From Alphaproteobacteria bacterium (GTDB taxonomy: Bacteria > Pseudomonadota > Alphaproteobacteria > Micropepsales > Micropepsaceae): a stretch of DNA of 64,000 nt. The stretch spans positions 58,463 through 122,462 of the forward strand of contig JAJPIX010000011.1 of NCBI GenBank assembly GCA_021324545.1, written 5' to 3'. Below the pieces are notes generated by a model that worked only from the letters and a program-made list of their open reading frames with translations, searched no databases and had not been told where the DNA came from. Of the stretch, positions 1-9,636 are shown one piece after another. Position numbers and translations under genes: made by a program. Position 1 is the first letter of the stretch, and the number at the start of each line of letters is the position of its first letter.

Positions 1-551
1 CACTGCGCCAGAATCGAGAGCCGTCCATAATGTGGGCTGCCCGGCCTGGCAACGATCCTTTCCGCCACTTCGCGCTGGAACATCAGCGTGAGCGATCGCC
101 AGAAAGGCGGCCACGTTTTGGCCGTTAGCCATTTCACGAGAAGGGCCGTGCCGACATTGTAGGGTAGATTGGCCGCCACGCGCACCGGGCTGCTTACGCC
201 CCTGCCCTGAAGCAATTGCGGTTCATCCAGTTTCATCGCATCGGCGGCAATGAGATGCAGCCGGCCGGGCCAGGCCGCGGCAATCTCGCCGAGCGCCGCA
301 AGGCATCGCTCGTCTCGCTCCACCGCTATGATCTGCGCAGCACCTTCGGTCAGAAGCGCACGCGTCAGTCCGCCGGGCCCGGGGCCGACTTCATAGACCG
401 TGGTGTTTTCCAGGGGGCCCGCGGCGCGCGCGATACGTCGGGTAAGATTGAGGTCGAGCAGAAAATTCTGGCCGAGCGATTTTTTCGCCCGCAATCCGTG
501 GGCGGCGATTACCGCCCCGAGCGGTGGCAACGGATCAGCGATGTCGGGCAT
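1..551 (-). CDS. rsmA: 16S rRNA A1518/A1519 dimethyltransferase RsmA (KsgA), partial
   Basis: RsmA dimethylates two adjacent adenines near the 3' end of 16S rRNA late in 30S assembly. The visible 183 residues are the N-terminal two thirds of a protein that is usually about 270 residues; the gene runs off the left edge. Residues 25-30 read SLGQNF, residues 54-63 carry the SAM-binding motif [10 protein letters not shown], and residues 128-131 are the NLPY motif of adenine N6-methyltransferases. The ATG at 551 lies inside the end of pdxA (17-nt overlap, 535-551), so the two are translationally close and probably co-transcribed as the tail of the lpt-surA-pdxA operon. The pdxA-rsmA pairing is common in proteobacteria. 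Confidence 0.95.
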   Translation of the reverse strand, partial: MPDIADPLPPLGAVIAAHGLRAKKSLGQNFLLDLNLTRRIARAAGPLENTTVYEVGPGPGGLTRALLTEGAAQIIAVERDERCLAALGEIAAAWPGRLHLIAADAMKLDEPQLLQGRGVSSPVRVAANLPYNVGTALLVKWLTAKTWPPFWRSLTLMFQREVAERIVARPGSPHYGRLSILAQ

Positions 552-1497
552 CGGCCATTTGCGCTGCAAGCCTGATGGCCGCGATCATGCTGCGGGGATC
601 AGCTCCGCCCTTTCCCGTAAGCTCGAGCGCGGTGCCGTGATCAGGCGAGGTGCGAACGATCGGAAGACCAAGCGTTACGTTCACGCCCTCCCAGAAAGCA
701 AGTGTCTTCAGCGGTATCAGCGCCTGGTCATGGTACATGCAGAGCGCCGCATCGTATCGCGCGCGCGCCTCCGGAAAAAACATCGTGTCGGCCGGCAATG
801 GGCCTGCAACAGCCACTCCGCCCGCACGAAGAGCTTCGACCGCCGGCCGGATAAGCGCGCGCTCCTCGGATCCGATTTCGCCATCCTCGCCGGCATGCGG
901 ATTGAGCCCCGCAACGGCAAGCCTGGGAGCTGCAATTCCGAAATCACGCTTCAGCGCTTCCAGAACGATCTCGCCGGTCTCCACAATCAGTGGCGCCGCG
1001 ATCTTAGCCGCGACGTCCTTGAGCGGAATGTGGATCGTGACCGGTACCAGCCGCAAGCCGCCCCCGACCAGCATCATCACAGCGTGGTCGGATCCGGTGA
1101 TCTGGGCCAGATATTCCGTATGGCCTGCAAAGGAAAATCCACCCCGCATCAGGGAGGCCTTGTAGATGGGCGCGGTCACAACGGCCGCCGCGGCACCCTG
1201 CATTGCAAGATCGACGGCCGTGTCGATGGCATCGATGACCGCGCGCGTGTTGGCCGGATCCGGCTTGCCAGCCACCACAGGGGCGGCCAACGGATGTGAC
1301 GCAATCATTGCATCGCTTCCCGCGGAAACGGCCATTCGGAACACCTGCGGATCGCCGACAAACTTCAGCGGATGAGACCCAATGCGTCCGCCAAGCGCGG
1401 CGAAAGCCGCCGCGGCAACTTCGGGGCCAATGCCCGAGGGTTCGCCCATGGTGACGAGAATGGGGGCGCTCGGATCCGCCTTAACGGGTTTCGACAT
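535..1497 (-). CDS. pdxA: 4-hydroxythreonine-4-phosphate dehydrogenase PdxA
   Basis: PdxA oxidises 4-phosphohydroxy-L-threonine in the DXP-dependent branch of pyridoxal 5'-phosphate synthesis. The 320-residue length matches the family. Residues 16-26 hold the N-terminal signature [11 protein letters not shown]. Three His-containing segments expected for metal and substrate binding are present: GHTEYLA near residue 125, NPHAGEDG near 200 and [10 protein letters not shown] near 255. Its start overlaps the end of surA by 17 nt and its end overlaps rsmA by 17 nt, so it sits in the middle of one minus-strand operon. No residue looks degraded. Confidence 0.97.
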   Translation of the reverse strand: MSKPVKADPSAPILVTMGEPSGIGPEVAAAAFAALGGRIGSHPLKFVGDPQVFRMAVSAGSDAMIASHPLAAPVVAGKPDPANTRAVIDAIDTAVDLAMQGAAAAVVTAPIYKASLMRGGFSFAGHTEYLAQITGSDHAVMMLVGGGLRLVPVTIHIPLKDVAAKIAAPLIVETGEIVLEALKRDFGIAAPRLAVAGLNPHAGEDGEIGSEERALIRPAVEALRAGGVAVAGPLPADTMFFPEARARYDAALCMYHDQALIPLKTLAFWEGVNVTLGLPIVRTSPDHGTALELTGKGGADPRSMIAAIRLAAQMADARHR

Positions 1498-2884
1498 CGG
1501 CTTCGCGCCGCAAATCGCTCAGATACTGCCGGGCGAGCGTGGAGATCTGTTCTTCGAACAGCTGCTGTTCCACTTCGTCACGCGTGGGCATCTTGAACGC
1601 AGTGACCTGCGGCACGGGCGGATCACAGCGCACGATGATTTCCACGCCTGCCGAAGAAATGAACGGTGCCGCCGCTTCACCAGGCTGCGTGTTGGCAAGC
1701 GCGTTCTGGATTTCCTGGCTGAGGTCGGCGAGCTTCATGTCGCCAAGCTTCATGAATACCGCGCCGGGCAGCTGCTTGACGAGAGCCGGAAGCGTATCAC
1801 AGGTGCTGATGTGCGAGCGGATCACCTCGCCTGCATGCAAGGCCTTTTGCTGGAATTCCTGGGTTGGCTTCGGCCCGAGCGGCAAGAGGATGCGCGCCAG
1901 CGGCAGCACGCTGGGATGAGCGTTTATGCTGGCTGCATCGGGCACCTTGGTTCCCATTGGTTCCTGCCGGCCGATCAGCTCCAGAATGTAAAAGCCCCCG
2001 GCGGAGCGGATCGGTGCGCTGAACTGGCCCGGTTTCAGCTTTTCCAGCGCATCGTTCAGCTCCGGCGCGAGCTGGCCATCTTCCACGACGCCGATGTTGC
2101 CGCCTTGCGCCGCCGAAGGGCTCTGGCTGAACTGCCGGGCGACCTCGCCGAAAGGTGCGCCGGCCTGAAGCTGTGCTTCGATGTCCTGAACGGTTTTTTG
2201 CACTTCGTTTTCCTGATCCGGCCGGTCAACCGCCAGGAAGATTTCGGCAACGAGGAAATGGGGTTTGTTTGCGCCCTGTGCGAGGCGCTTCAACTCCGCA
2301 TCGACATCTTCGGGCGTGACATGCACCCGGTCTCCCAGCTGGTCATCGACGGTTTTTTCCCAGGCAAGCTGCGTGGCGATTTGCGCGCGCAGGGTGGCAA
2401 CGTCCACGTTGTAGCGCGCGAGCACGGCCTTGAGCTGATCCATCGTCAGATGATTCGACTGGATGATATTGTTCATAGCGTTGTCGACGTCGGCCGAAGA
2501 AATTGTCGTGTTGTTCTTCTGGGCCTCCGCAAGCTCGAGTCGCTCGGTTTCGAGCTGCGTCAGAACCTGCGCCCGGATACGCTTCAACTGGTCCGGTGTC
2601 GGATTGATGCCCGAGGTGGCGAGAAACAGGGCGATCCGCTGGCGCAGGTCATATTCGGAGATGATGGTGTCGTTAACGACCGCCGCCACGCCGTCGCTGT
2701 TTGCGTCCCCCATGCCGGTATCGATTGCGGTGCTGGCCGCCGGCCCGGTGGATGCCAGTGCCGTTTGGGCCGACCCGCTGCTCTGAGCTTGCGGCGCAGG
2801 CGTGGCCCCCACGTTCGCAAGGCCCGCACCAAGCAGAGCAAGCAACAGGGCCGTCGAACGAAATTTGTCGGTTTTCGGCTGCAT
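1481..2884 (-). CDS. surA: Periplasmic chaperone / peptidyl-prolyl isomerase SurA
   Basis: SurA escorts outer-membrane proteins, LptD among them, across the periplasm. The 467-residue protein starts with a signal peptide (charged MQPKTDKFR, then a hydrophobic stretch to about residue 27). An Ala/Ser/Thr-rich linker follows, then a SurA N-terminal helical domain (about 65-200, beginning GVAAVVNDTIISEYDLRQR). A parvulin domain spans about 215-320, with the typical FGEVARQFSQSPSA and GGNIGVV segments. A weaker C-terminal region follows, so only one parvulin domain is clear, unlike the two in E. coli SurA. Being encoded directly after its client lptD fits the role. Confidence 0.92.
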   Translation of the reverse strand: MQPKTDKFRSTALLLALLGAGLANVGATPAPQAQSSGSAQTALASTGPAASTAIDTGMGDANSDGVAAVVNDTIISEYDLRQRIALFLATSGINPTPDQLKRIRAQVLTQLETERLELAEAQKNNTTISSADVDNAMNNIIQSNHLTMDQLKAVLARYNVDVATLRAQIATQLAWEKTVDDQLGDRVHVTPEDVDAELKRLAQGANKPHFLVAEIFLAVDRPDQENEVQKTVQDIEAQLQAGAPFGEVARQFSQSPSAAQGGNIGVVEDGQLAPELNDALEKLKPGQFSAPIRSAGGFYILELIGRQEPMGTKVPDAASINAHPSVLPLARILLPLGPKPTQEFQQKALHAGEVIRSHISTCDTLPALVKQLPGAVFMKLGDMKLADLSQEIQNALANTQPGEAAAPFISSAGVEIIVRCDPPVPQVTAFKMPTRDEVEQQLFEEQISTLARQYLSDLRREADVETR

Positions 2885-2971
2885 TGTTCTCTTTGTTGCA
2901 GAATGCGATCCGCGCCCCGGCCAGTCTGGCGGGCCCGACCGGCGGCGAGAATAAGCAATTTCCCAATCCGA

Positions 2972-5224
2972 TCAAGGCTGCGTGAAGATCTGGTGCGGGA
3001 AAAGGTCCTGGAGGTCCTCCGGCTCGTTCCCGAATTTCGGAATAAGGTGAACGATGACCGATGAAGACGCCGGAATATCGCGGTCGGCGCTATAGACGCG
3101 GCGGAAAGATACCGAAAAGCCGAGACATTCGTCGTCGTAGCCGATGCCAAAGTCGCTTTCGAGCAGCTGGCTGGCCTGCAAGTCGCGCTGGCCCGCGGCA
3201 TAAAGGCTCCAGTGGTCGAGCACGCCAACGATGGCCTGCGCCGTCACTTCCTCACGTGGCGTGTCGAGCCCGGTCAGGCTGGAAGGCAGGCCCTGATCGG
3301 TTTGCGGCGGCAGGTGCACATAAGACACTTCGACGGAGGATCGGCCATAGCTCGCCTGCAGATAGACCTCGTTGCGGCGCACGCTGCCCGTGGCGTTGTC
3401 GATGTCGAGACGATTCGCCATCTCGATATACGGCGGGAATTTTATGGTGACGAGACTGACGATATCCGAAACGTCGCCCTTGAGCCCGGTCGTTTCCTGG
3501 AAAATCGGGTCCGGCTTCAGGCGGTACACCTCACCGAGCAGCGCATCGATCGAGCCGGAGGAAAAATAGGCGACGCCGTGCAGGCCGACATTGGCGCGCG
3601 GCCCGCTTTCCCACAGGTCGAAGCCGGGGAACCGGTCGAAAGCGAGCAAATTGGTCTCATCGAACTCGAAATCCGCGCTGTCTTCGTCTGGAATGCCCGG
3701 TGGGTTTCCGCCATAGGGCGCCGCAATTACCTGCGCGATCGGTTCCAGAATGATCGAGTCCGACGAGCGTCTGCCCGAAATCAGGGGCCAGCGCCAATCC
3801 AGCGCCGCATAGGGCAGGCCGCGTTCGATGTAGCTTGTCTTTTCCGGAATTGCAGCGAAATCGATGAGATCGTTGTTCTGGACGCGGTAAACATCGCCTC
3901 TGGCGTCGAGCTGGAAGGTGATCAGCTGGCCGTCCGCGGTCACAAATGGCAGCCGCCAGCGCGCTTCCGCTGTTACGCGCTGGCTGTTGGGCCCAAGGTT
4001 GCGGGTAATGGAGCTGCCATTGAAATCGAAGCGGAACTGACCGCCCATCCAGTCGTGCAGCGGGATATAGGTGAACTGCACGATCGGGAGCGCGAGCGGA
4101 ATCAGCTTGTTGCTGTCGGTCGCGCGCAGACCCTGGAAGAAATACCCAGTGACGGCAAGCCGGCTGCGTCCCCACTCATCCTGAAAGAACAGATCACTCG
4201 TGAGCCGGTCAAGCGAGGAGATGTCATAACGCTTCAGGAACGTATCGTCCGATGTCAGTTGCGCGTCGTATCCGATTTCGAAATGGTCCGTCAGAAAGAT
4301 GCGTCCGGAACCGAACAGATCGCTGTACCACTCTTCCTGATGGCCGCTGAATCCGCCGTTCGGATTGTGCGCAACGCTGGCTTGCAGCCACATGCCACCC
4401 TGCTGCCAGCGCTGGCGATATTCGCCGGAAAGCATCTGGCCGGCTTCGGTCGAGAACAGAGCTGCGAGCGTGGCATCCTGCGAATCCGAAAGGGCGATGT
4501 AGAAAGGCAGCTGTATGAGGCTTCCAAGGATGCTGGATGAGCCGATATCGGGCGCCAGTATGCCTGTCTGATGCTTGATGGTCGGATCCGGCGTGGAGAA
4601 GAACGGGGTATAGAAGACCGGAACACCAAAGGCCTCGATCGTCGCGTCGTGAAAATAGATGCGGTGCTTCTGCTCCCGATAGATCACGCGATATGACCTG
4701 ACCTGCCAGAGCGGCGTGCGATCGCCTTTTTGCCGGCAGATTTTGCACGGCGTATACACCGCGCGATTTGCGATCGTCGTGTCCTGATTCACGCGTCGGG
4801 CGGACGCCGCGCCCAGCCGGCCCGACTGTCCGACCAGCGCATAGAAGCCCGAGAGAACGCCGTCGCGCATCTGATCGGTCAGCACGACATGATCAGCGAA
4901 GGCAACATCGCCGTTGGGCGCCATGACCGTCACGCGCCCGCTGGCCGTGACGACGTCCTTGTTCTGGTCGTAAGTGACCTGTTCGGCCATCAGAATGCGC
5001 CCGTTGTAATCGATTTCGACATGGCCATGGGCGATGACGAGCGCGTTGTTGATGTCGTAATCGACTTCGTCGGCGCGAAGCAGGGCGTTGCTGCCCTGCT
5101 TGCCGAGGGCATTGCCGAGAAGCGCATTCGCGCCGCTGGCCGGAATAGGCGCGGCGCACAAAAAAAAGGTTGCGGCCAAGTACCAGCTGGCCCGGCGCCC
5201 CCGTTTGCTCCCCCCAGACTTCAT
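2972..5224 (-). CDS. lptD: LPS-assembly outer-membrane protein LptD
   Basis: LptD is the outer-membrane barrel that, with LptE, inserts LPS into the outer leaflet. The 750-residue product has a signal peptide (hydrophobic WYLAATFFLCAAPIPASG). An OstA/LptA-like jellyroll follows (about 50-150, e.g. LRADEVDYDINNALVIAHG), then a long beta-barrel region rich in alternating aromatic residues. Cysteines occur as CKIC near residue 162 and as a single C near 710, a layout compatible with the disulfides that link the two domains in known LptD. Its start overlaps the lptG stop by 4 nt (5221-5224); an 87-nt gap separates it from surA. Confidence 0.95.
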   Translation of the reverse strand: MKSGGSKRGRRASWYLAATFFLCAAPIPASGANALLGNALGKQGSNALLRADEVDYDINNALVIAHGHVEIDYNGRILMAEQVTYDQNKDVVTASGRVTVMAPNGDVAFADHVVLTDQMRDGVLSGFYALVGQSGRLGAASARRVNQDTTIANRAVYTPCKICRQKGDRTPLWQVRSYRVIYREQKHRIYFHDATIEAFGVPVFYTPFFSTPDPTIKHQTGILAPDIGSSSILGSLIQLPFYIALSDSQDATLAALFSTEAGQMLSGEYRQRWQQGGMWLQASVAHNPNGGFSGHQEEWYSDLFGSGRIFLTDHFEIGYDAQLTSDDTFLKRYDISSLDRLTSDLFFQDEWGRSRLAVTGYFFQGLRATDSNKLIPLALPIVQFTYIPLHDWMGGQFRFDFNGSSITRNLGPNSQRVTAEARWRLPFVTADGQLITFQLDARGDVYRVQNNDLIDFAAIPEKTSYIERGLPYAALDWRWPLISGRRSSDSIILEPIAQVIAAPYGGNPPGIPDEDSADFEFDETNLLAFDRFPGFDLWESGPRANVGLHGVAYFSSGSIDALLGEVYRLKPDPIFQETTGLKGDVSDIVSLVTIKFPPYIEMANRLDIDNATGSVRRNEVYLQASYGRSSVEVSYVHLPPQTDQGLPSSLTGLDTPREEVTAQAIVGVLDHWSLYAAGQRDLQASQLLESDFGIGYDDECLGFSVSFRRVYSADRDIPASSSVIVHLIPKFGNEPEDLQDLFPHQIFTQP

Positions 5225-6312
5225 CCATCCTCCTGATGGAACAGGAGAGTCATGCCGATGAGAATCGCGGCCGATGCGGGCGCTGCGGCCGCCAAAGGCA
5301 CCGGCAGTATGCCGGATTCACCCAATGCCTGGGTGAGGTTGCTGAAAAAATAGACGCCGAAACCTGCGAGCGCCCCATAAAGGATGACGCGCGTCAGGCC
5401 GCCCATGCGCGCCAGCCGCAGCGAAAAACTGGCGGCCATGAACACCATCGCGGCGAAAAGCGCGGGCAATGCCAGCAGCGTGTAGAAATACAGCTCATAG
5501 CGCAAGGCTGAGAATCCCGCTTCCTTGGCGGCGCTGATGAAGTGCGGCAAATCCCAGAACGACAGCGTATCGGGTGATGCAAAGCTTTCCTGGATTTGAA
5601 CCGGGGTCAGGGTGGTCGGAACGATATAGCTCTCGTGCCATTTCGGTGAACCGTCCGGGCCGCTGACCCAGGCATTGCGCAACAGCCATGCGCCGGTCTC
5701 CAGCGTTGCGGATCGGGCCTCGATCCGGCCGAGAAACCTGTCCTTGTGCCCGTAAAGAAACACGATGACATCATCGAGGCGCTGGCCCTGGTTGCCCACG
5801 CGCAGGGCATGGATCACCTGCTGCTGGCGCGCATCGCCCTGCCTGAGCCACAGGCCGTTTCGCGAAATGGCGAGTTGCGAGGCCTGCCCGCGCACATATT
5901 TCGCTTCCATCGCGGAATATTGCGCAAGCAGCCGCGAGGTCAGCGGCGTGACGGCGACCACCGTGAAAAGCCCAAGAATGACCGCAACGACCAGCGACGG
6001 CGCGAGAAATTCCCATGCCGAAACGCCGGCAGCGCGTGTGGCTACGAGCTCTTCGCTGCGCGACATGCGGACGAACGCAAAGACGCCGCCCAGAAGGACG
6101 GCGAAGGGCAAGAGCTTCAGTCCGAGATCCGGCAGTTGCAAAAGACTCATTCCGACAATCACGTTCGCCGGAACGCCCTTCCTCTGCGTGTAATCCAGCA
6201 AGCCGACGATATCGATGGAAAAAGCCAGGATCAGGAAAGCCGCATAGATCACGCCAACGCCGATCAGGAACTGGCGCGCCAGATAGCGGGAAAGAGTCCA
6301 CGACCAGGTCAT
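5221..6312 (-). CDS. lptG: LPS export ABC transporter permease LptG
   Basis: LptG pairs with LptF as the inner-membrane permease of the LptB2FG transporter, which extracts LPS for transfer to the LptC-LptA bridge. The 363-residue protein has the family pattern of three N-terminal membrane helices, a periplasmic beta-jellyroll (about 125-250), and three C-terminal helices. It begins MTWSWTLSRYLARQFLIGVG, typical of the family. It overlaps lptF by 4 nt upstream (6309-6312) and lptD by 4 nt downstream, so the three lpt genes should be translated together. The ATPase gene lptB is not in the window. Confidence 0.95.
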   Translation of the reverse strand: MTWSWTLSRYLARQFLIGVGVIYAAFLILAFSIDIVGLLDYTQRKGVPANVIVGMSLLQLPDLGLKLLPFAVLLGGVFAFVRMSRSEELVATRAAGVSAWEFLAPSLVVAVILGLFTVVAVTPLTSRLLAQYSAMEAKYVRGQASQLAISRNGLWLRQGDARQQQVIHALRVGNQGQRLDDVIVFLYGHKDRFLGRIEARSATLETGAWLLRNAWVSGPDGSPKWHESYIVPTTLTPVQIQESFASPDTLSFWDLPHFISAAKEAGFSALRYELYFYTLLALPALFAAMVFMAASFSLRLARMGGLTRVILYGALAGFGVYFFSNLTQALGESGILPVPLAAAAPASAAILIGMTLLFHQEDG

Positions 6313-7451
6313 GCCGCCCGCTCCGGCAGCGGCTGAGACTGCGGAAACAGAAACGCAAAGTGCCGCCGCGAGAACAGGCCCGCCATGTCGGCGATCGCTC
6401 CGGCGGACCCCAGAATCGGCACGAGGTACAGGAGGACGTTCAACTCCGGACGCCGTGACGACATTCCCACAAGCCCATAGCCCGCGATGCGCAGCGCCGC
6501 CGCCGCGAGGGAGGCAACCGTGAGCCGCAAGGCATAGGCGCCGCGCCCGCGCCGGCCGCGCGTCACCGCGGCAAGCGCGATCAGCCCGAATGCGAAGCAG
6601 TAAAGGCCCGCCGACAGCCGGTTATTGGCATCCGCCAGGTAGATATTGCGGATGTGATTGCCCGGATCGCTCTTGAGATCGGGCCATAACAGTTCCTGCA
6701 GGAACCGCTCATCGGCATCGCGCTGGGCCTGCCGCTGTCCGCCCGAAAACTGGTTGATGTCGAAGACGTAGCGCTGAAATTTGAGCACCGACAGGTTTTT
6801 CCCGGCATCGCCGCTTTGCTCGATAGTTCCGGCAAGCATGATCAGGCGCGGGCCATCGGCCGTCTGCGCAAGCTCGCCGCTCTGCGCGATGTACGTGACG
6901 GGCCGATGTGGATTACGATTGTCGTGAACAAGAATGCCGTGGATGCGTCCGTCGGACGAGAGTTCGCGAATGAAGACCGTGAGACCTTCGGCCGGCGTGT
7001 TGAATTGCCCTTCGTTCAGGACGGCGGCCCCGATATCGGCGCGAATGTCGTACACCTTGTCGTGCATCAGGCGTTGGCCGAGCGGCATCAGATAAAGGCT
7101 GCAGAGATAGGTGAGCACGGCCACCAGGGCGGCGGCGGCCATCACGGGCCAGGCGAGCTGCATCCGGCTATAACCCGACGACCACATCACCACGAGCTCG
7201 CTGTCGGTCGTGAGCCTGTGCAGCGCATAGAGGGTTCCGGCCAAGAAAGCGATCGGCAGGATGATGACAAGAAGGCTCGGCAACAGCAGAAGCGTCAGGT
7301 AGACGAACGTGGGCGCCGACTGGCCGCGGTTGATGATGAGGTCGAGCAGCCGCAAGGACTGCGAGAGCCAGACGACGAGCGTCAACAGAAATGCAAACAG
7401 CGCCACCGGCCCCATCAGCTGGCGCAGGACATATTTGGACAGGCGTGGCAT
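6309..7451 (-). CDS. lptF: LPS export ABC transporter permease LptF
   Basis: LptF is the partner permease of LptG. It shows the same layout: three helices, a periplasmic domain, three helices. I chose the ATG at 7451 because the product then begins MPRLSKYVLRQLMG, the usual start of alphaproteobacterial LptF (380 residues). In-frame ATGs at 7463 and 7484 and a TTG at 7493 are alternatives, and none has a clear Shine-Dalgarno sequence. LptF is the first gene of the minus-strand operon; its promoter must lie in the divergent gap shared with pepA. Confidence 0.93.
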   Translation of the reverse strand: MPRLSKYVLRQLMGPVALFAFLLTLVVWLSQSLRLLDLIINRGQSAPTFVYLTLLLLPSLLVIILPIAFLAGTLYALHRLTTDSELVVMWSSGYSRMQLAWPVMAAAALVAVLTYLCSLYLMPLGQRLMHDKVYDIRADIGAAVLNEGQFNTPAEGLTVFIRELSSDGRIHGILVHDNRNPHRPVTYIAQSGELAQTADGPRLIMLAGTIEQSGDAGKNLSVLKFQRYVFDINQFSGGQRQAQRDADERFLQELLWPDLKSDPGNHIRNIYLADANNRLSAGLYCFAFGLIALAAVTRGRRGRGAYALRLTVASLAAAALRIAGYGLVGMSSRRPELNVLLYLVPILGSAGAIADMAGLFSRRHFAFLFPQSQPLPERAA

Positions 7452-7519
7452 GGCGGTTCGCATGAAAGGTGCAGACTTTCGCATCCGGCGCAATTCGCCC
7501 TAAACTAGCATCCCCGCGC

Positions 7520-7551
7520 GGCCGTGCGGCAACCTCAAATCCCGCACGGCC
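7520..7551. repeat. 10-bp inverted repeat between lptF and pepA
   Basis: A perfect 10-bp stem, GGCCGTGCGG at 7520-7529 and its complement at 7542-7551, encloses a 12-nt loop in the divergent intergenic region. No T-run follows it on either strand, so it is not a classic intrinsic terminator. It could be an operator or an RNA hairpin in the pepA leader; the sequence does not decide. Confidence 0.5.
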
Positions 7552-7614
7552 CCAAAAATAAAGGGCAAACCGCCCAAAGGATTAATCGGCAGACAGGTTC
7601 CCGGGAGACATGAC

Positions 7615-9120
7615 ATGCAGCTTTCCTTTGCCGCACCTTCAACCGCAGGTTCGGGCGCGCTGATTGTGGGCGCGACAGAAGGCGGCAGTCTGCTGCCCGC
7701 GGCCGCTGACGCGGACAAGACCAGTGGCGGCTCACTGAAGCGCGCGATTGCGGCCAGCCGCTTTACCGGCAAGCCGGGACAGGTTGTCGAGCTTCTTGCG
7801 CCTGCCGGCAGCAAGGCTTCGCGCATCGTGCTTGCCGGCATCGGGAAAGCGGAAGCTTTCGATTCCATGGCGGCTGAAAAGCTTGCGGCGAAGGTCGTCG
7901 CGCGGCTGTTCACAAGCGGCGAGAAGGAAGCGACGTTTGCGATCGACCTGCCCAAGGGTTCGAAGATGAAACCGGCGGTGCTTGCGGCCCATCTTGCCAT
8001 GGGCGCGCGGCTTAGAAGCTACACGTTCAACAAATACCGCACGCGCAATCTCGAAGAGCACGAGCCGACCCTCCAGCGCATTGTCGTCACAACAAGGGAC
8101 GTCGCGGGTGCAAAGCGCCTGTGGGCTCCGGCGACGGCCGTGGCGCAGGGCGTGTTCTTCGCGCGCGATCTAGTCAACGAGCCGCCCAACGTCCTGTCGC
8201 CGGCGGAATTTGCGCGCCGCGCAAAGACGGGCCTTTCAAAGCTCGGCATCAAGGTGGACGTTCTGGGCGAAGCGGAGATGAAGAAGCTTGGCATGGGCGC
8301 ACTTCTGGGCGTGGGCCAGGGCAGCGAGCGGGAAAGCCAGCTTTTGGTGATGCGCTGGAATGGCGCGCGCAGGAAGGACGAGGCGCCGGTCGCTTTTGTA
8401 GGCAAGGGCGTGTGCTTCGATTCCGGCGGACTTTCGCTCAAGACCGGCGTGGGGATGATCGGCATGAAAGGCGACATGGGCGGCGCTGCTGCCGTGACCG
8501 GCACTTTGCTGGCGCTGGCCGCGCGAAAGGCGCGCGTCAATGCCGTGGGCGTGGTGGGGCTCGTCGAAAACATGCCGGACGGCAAGGCCCAACGGCCCGA
8601 CGACGTAGTGAAATCAATGTCCGGCCAGACCATCGAGGTCCTCAACACCGATGCCGAAGGCCGGCTCGTTCTGGCAGATGCCTTGTGGTACGCGCAGACA
8701 CGGTTCAAGCCGAAATTCGTGATCGATCTGGCCACGCTGACCGGCGCGATCATGGTCGCGCTGGGGCTGGAAAACGCCGGCCTCTTCTCCAATGACGACA
8801 CGCTTGCCAAGCGCATTTTCGACGCGGGCAAGGAGGTGGGCGAGCCTGTGTGGCGCCTGCCGCTGGGCGAGGCATACGACAAGATGATCAAGTCAAAAAT
8901 CGCCGACATGAAGAACATCACCGGCACCACACATGCCGGTTCGATTGCCGCCGCGCAATTTTTGCAGCGCTTCGTGCAGAAGGGTCAGCCCTGGGCGCAT
9001 CTTGATATAGCCGGCGTGGCCTGGCAGGACGGCGAAAAGAAGCCACACGCGCCGGAATGGGGCGTGGGCTGGGGCGTGCGCATCCTCGACCGGCTGGTCG
9101 CGGACCATTACGAGAGATGA
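7615..9120 (+). CDS. pepA: Leucyl (cytosol) aminopeptidase PepA, family M17
   Basis: This is a cytosolic M17 aminopeptidase that removes N-terminal residues using two metal ions. The 501-residue length is typical. The N-terminal domain (about 1-165) is variable; the catalytic domain shows GKGVCFDSGGLSLK near residue 262 with the metal-binding Lys and Asp. The family signature NTDAEGRL is at residues 344-351. In some bacteria PepA also binds DNA, but nothing here shows that. It is divergent from lptF, a frequent neighbour arrangement in proteobacteria, and its stop overlaps the start of holC (ATGA, 9117-9120). Confidence 0.96.
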   Translation: MQLSFAAPSTAGSGALIVGATEGGSLLPAAADADKTSGGSLKRAIAASRFTGKPGQVVELLAPAGSKASRIVLAGIGKAEAFDSMAAEKLAAKVVARLFTSGEKEATFAIDLPKGSKMKPAVLAAHLAMGARLRSYTFNKYRTRNLEEHEPTLQRIVVTTRDVAGAKRLWAPATAVAQGVFFARDLVNEPPNVLSPAEFARRAKTGLSKLGIKVDVLGEAEMKKLGMGALLGVGQGSERESQLLVMRWNGARRKDEAPVAFVGKGVCFDSGGLSLKTGVGMIGMKGDMGGAAAVTGTLLALAARKARVNAVGVVGLVENMPDGKAQRPDDVVKSMSGQTIEVLNTDAEGRLVLADALWYAQTRFKPKFVIDLATLTGAIMVALGLENAGLFSNDDTLAKRIFDAGKEVGEPVWRLPLGEAYDKMIKSKIADMKNITGTTHAGSIAAAQFLQRFVQKGQPWAHLDIAGVAWQDGEKKPHAPEWGVGWGVRILDRLVADHYER

Positions 9121-9581
9121 CCGAGGTTCTCTTCTATCATCTCGAACGCCGGTCGCTGGATGATGTCCTGCCCGGGCTGATCGAAAAAACGCTGGAACGC
9201 GGCTGGCGCGCGCTCATCCGCTGCGAATCTGCCGAGCGTGCGGAAGCGATCGACAACCGCCTGTGGACATTCAGCGAGCAGACATTCCTGCCGCACGCCC
9301 AGCTTGGCGATGGCGATGCCGGGCGCCAGCCCGTGCTGATCACATTGGAAGAAACCAACGCTAACAAAGCGGACGTTCTGTTCGTGGTTGGCGGCGCGCC
9401 GCCACCTGCATGGGACGGTGCGGCGGCGAATTCCTTTGCGCGCATCGTGCTGCTGTTCGACGGGCGCGATCCGCAGCTGCTGCAATCGGCGCGCGCGGCG
9501 TGGAAGAGCGCAAAAGAGACCGGCCTTGACGTGACATACTGGAAGGAATCGGCGGGTGGAAAATTCGAGAAGCAGATCTGA
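9117..9581 (+). CDS. holC: DNA polymerase III chi subunit HolC
   Basis: HolC (chi) links the clamp loader to single-strand binding protein. The product is 154 residues from the ATG at 9117, which overlaps the pepA stop and gives the family start TEVLFYHLERRSLDDVLP. Other recognisable parts are the segment RGWRALIRCESAERAEAID (about 25-43), LWTFSEQTFLPHAQ (about 47-60) and QPVLITLEETNANKADVLFV (about 70-90). The pepA-holC order is the usual one in proteobacteria. The partner gene holD is often missing in alphaproteobacteria and is not seen here. Confidence 0.92.
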   Translation: MTEVLFYHLERRSLDDVLPGLIEKTLERGWRALIRCESAERAEAIDNRLWTFSEQTFLPHAQLGDGDAGRQPVLITLEETNANKADVLFVVGGAPPPAWDGAAANSFARIVLLFDGRDPQLLQSARAAWKSAKETGLDVTYWKESAGGKFEKQI

Positions 9582-9636
9582 ACCACGCTTGCATGGGCGC
9601 CGGACGGATTGCTAAGTCCGAAGATCAGAGGCCCGC

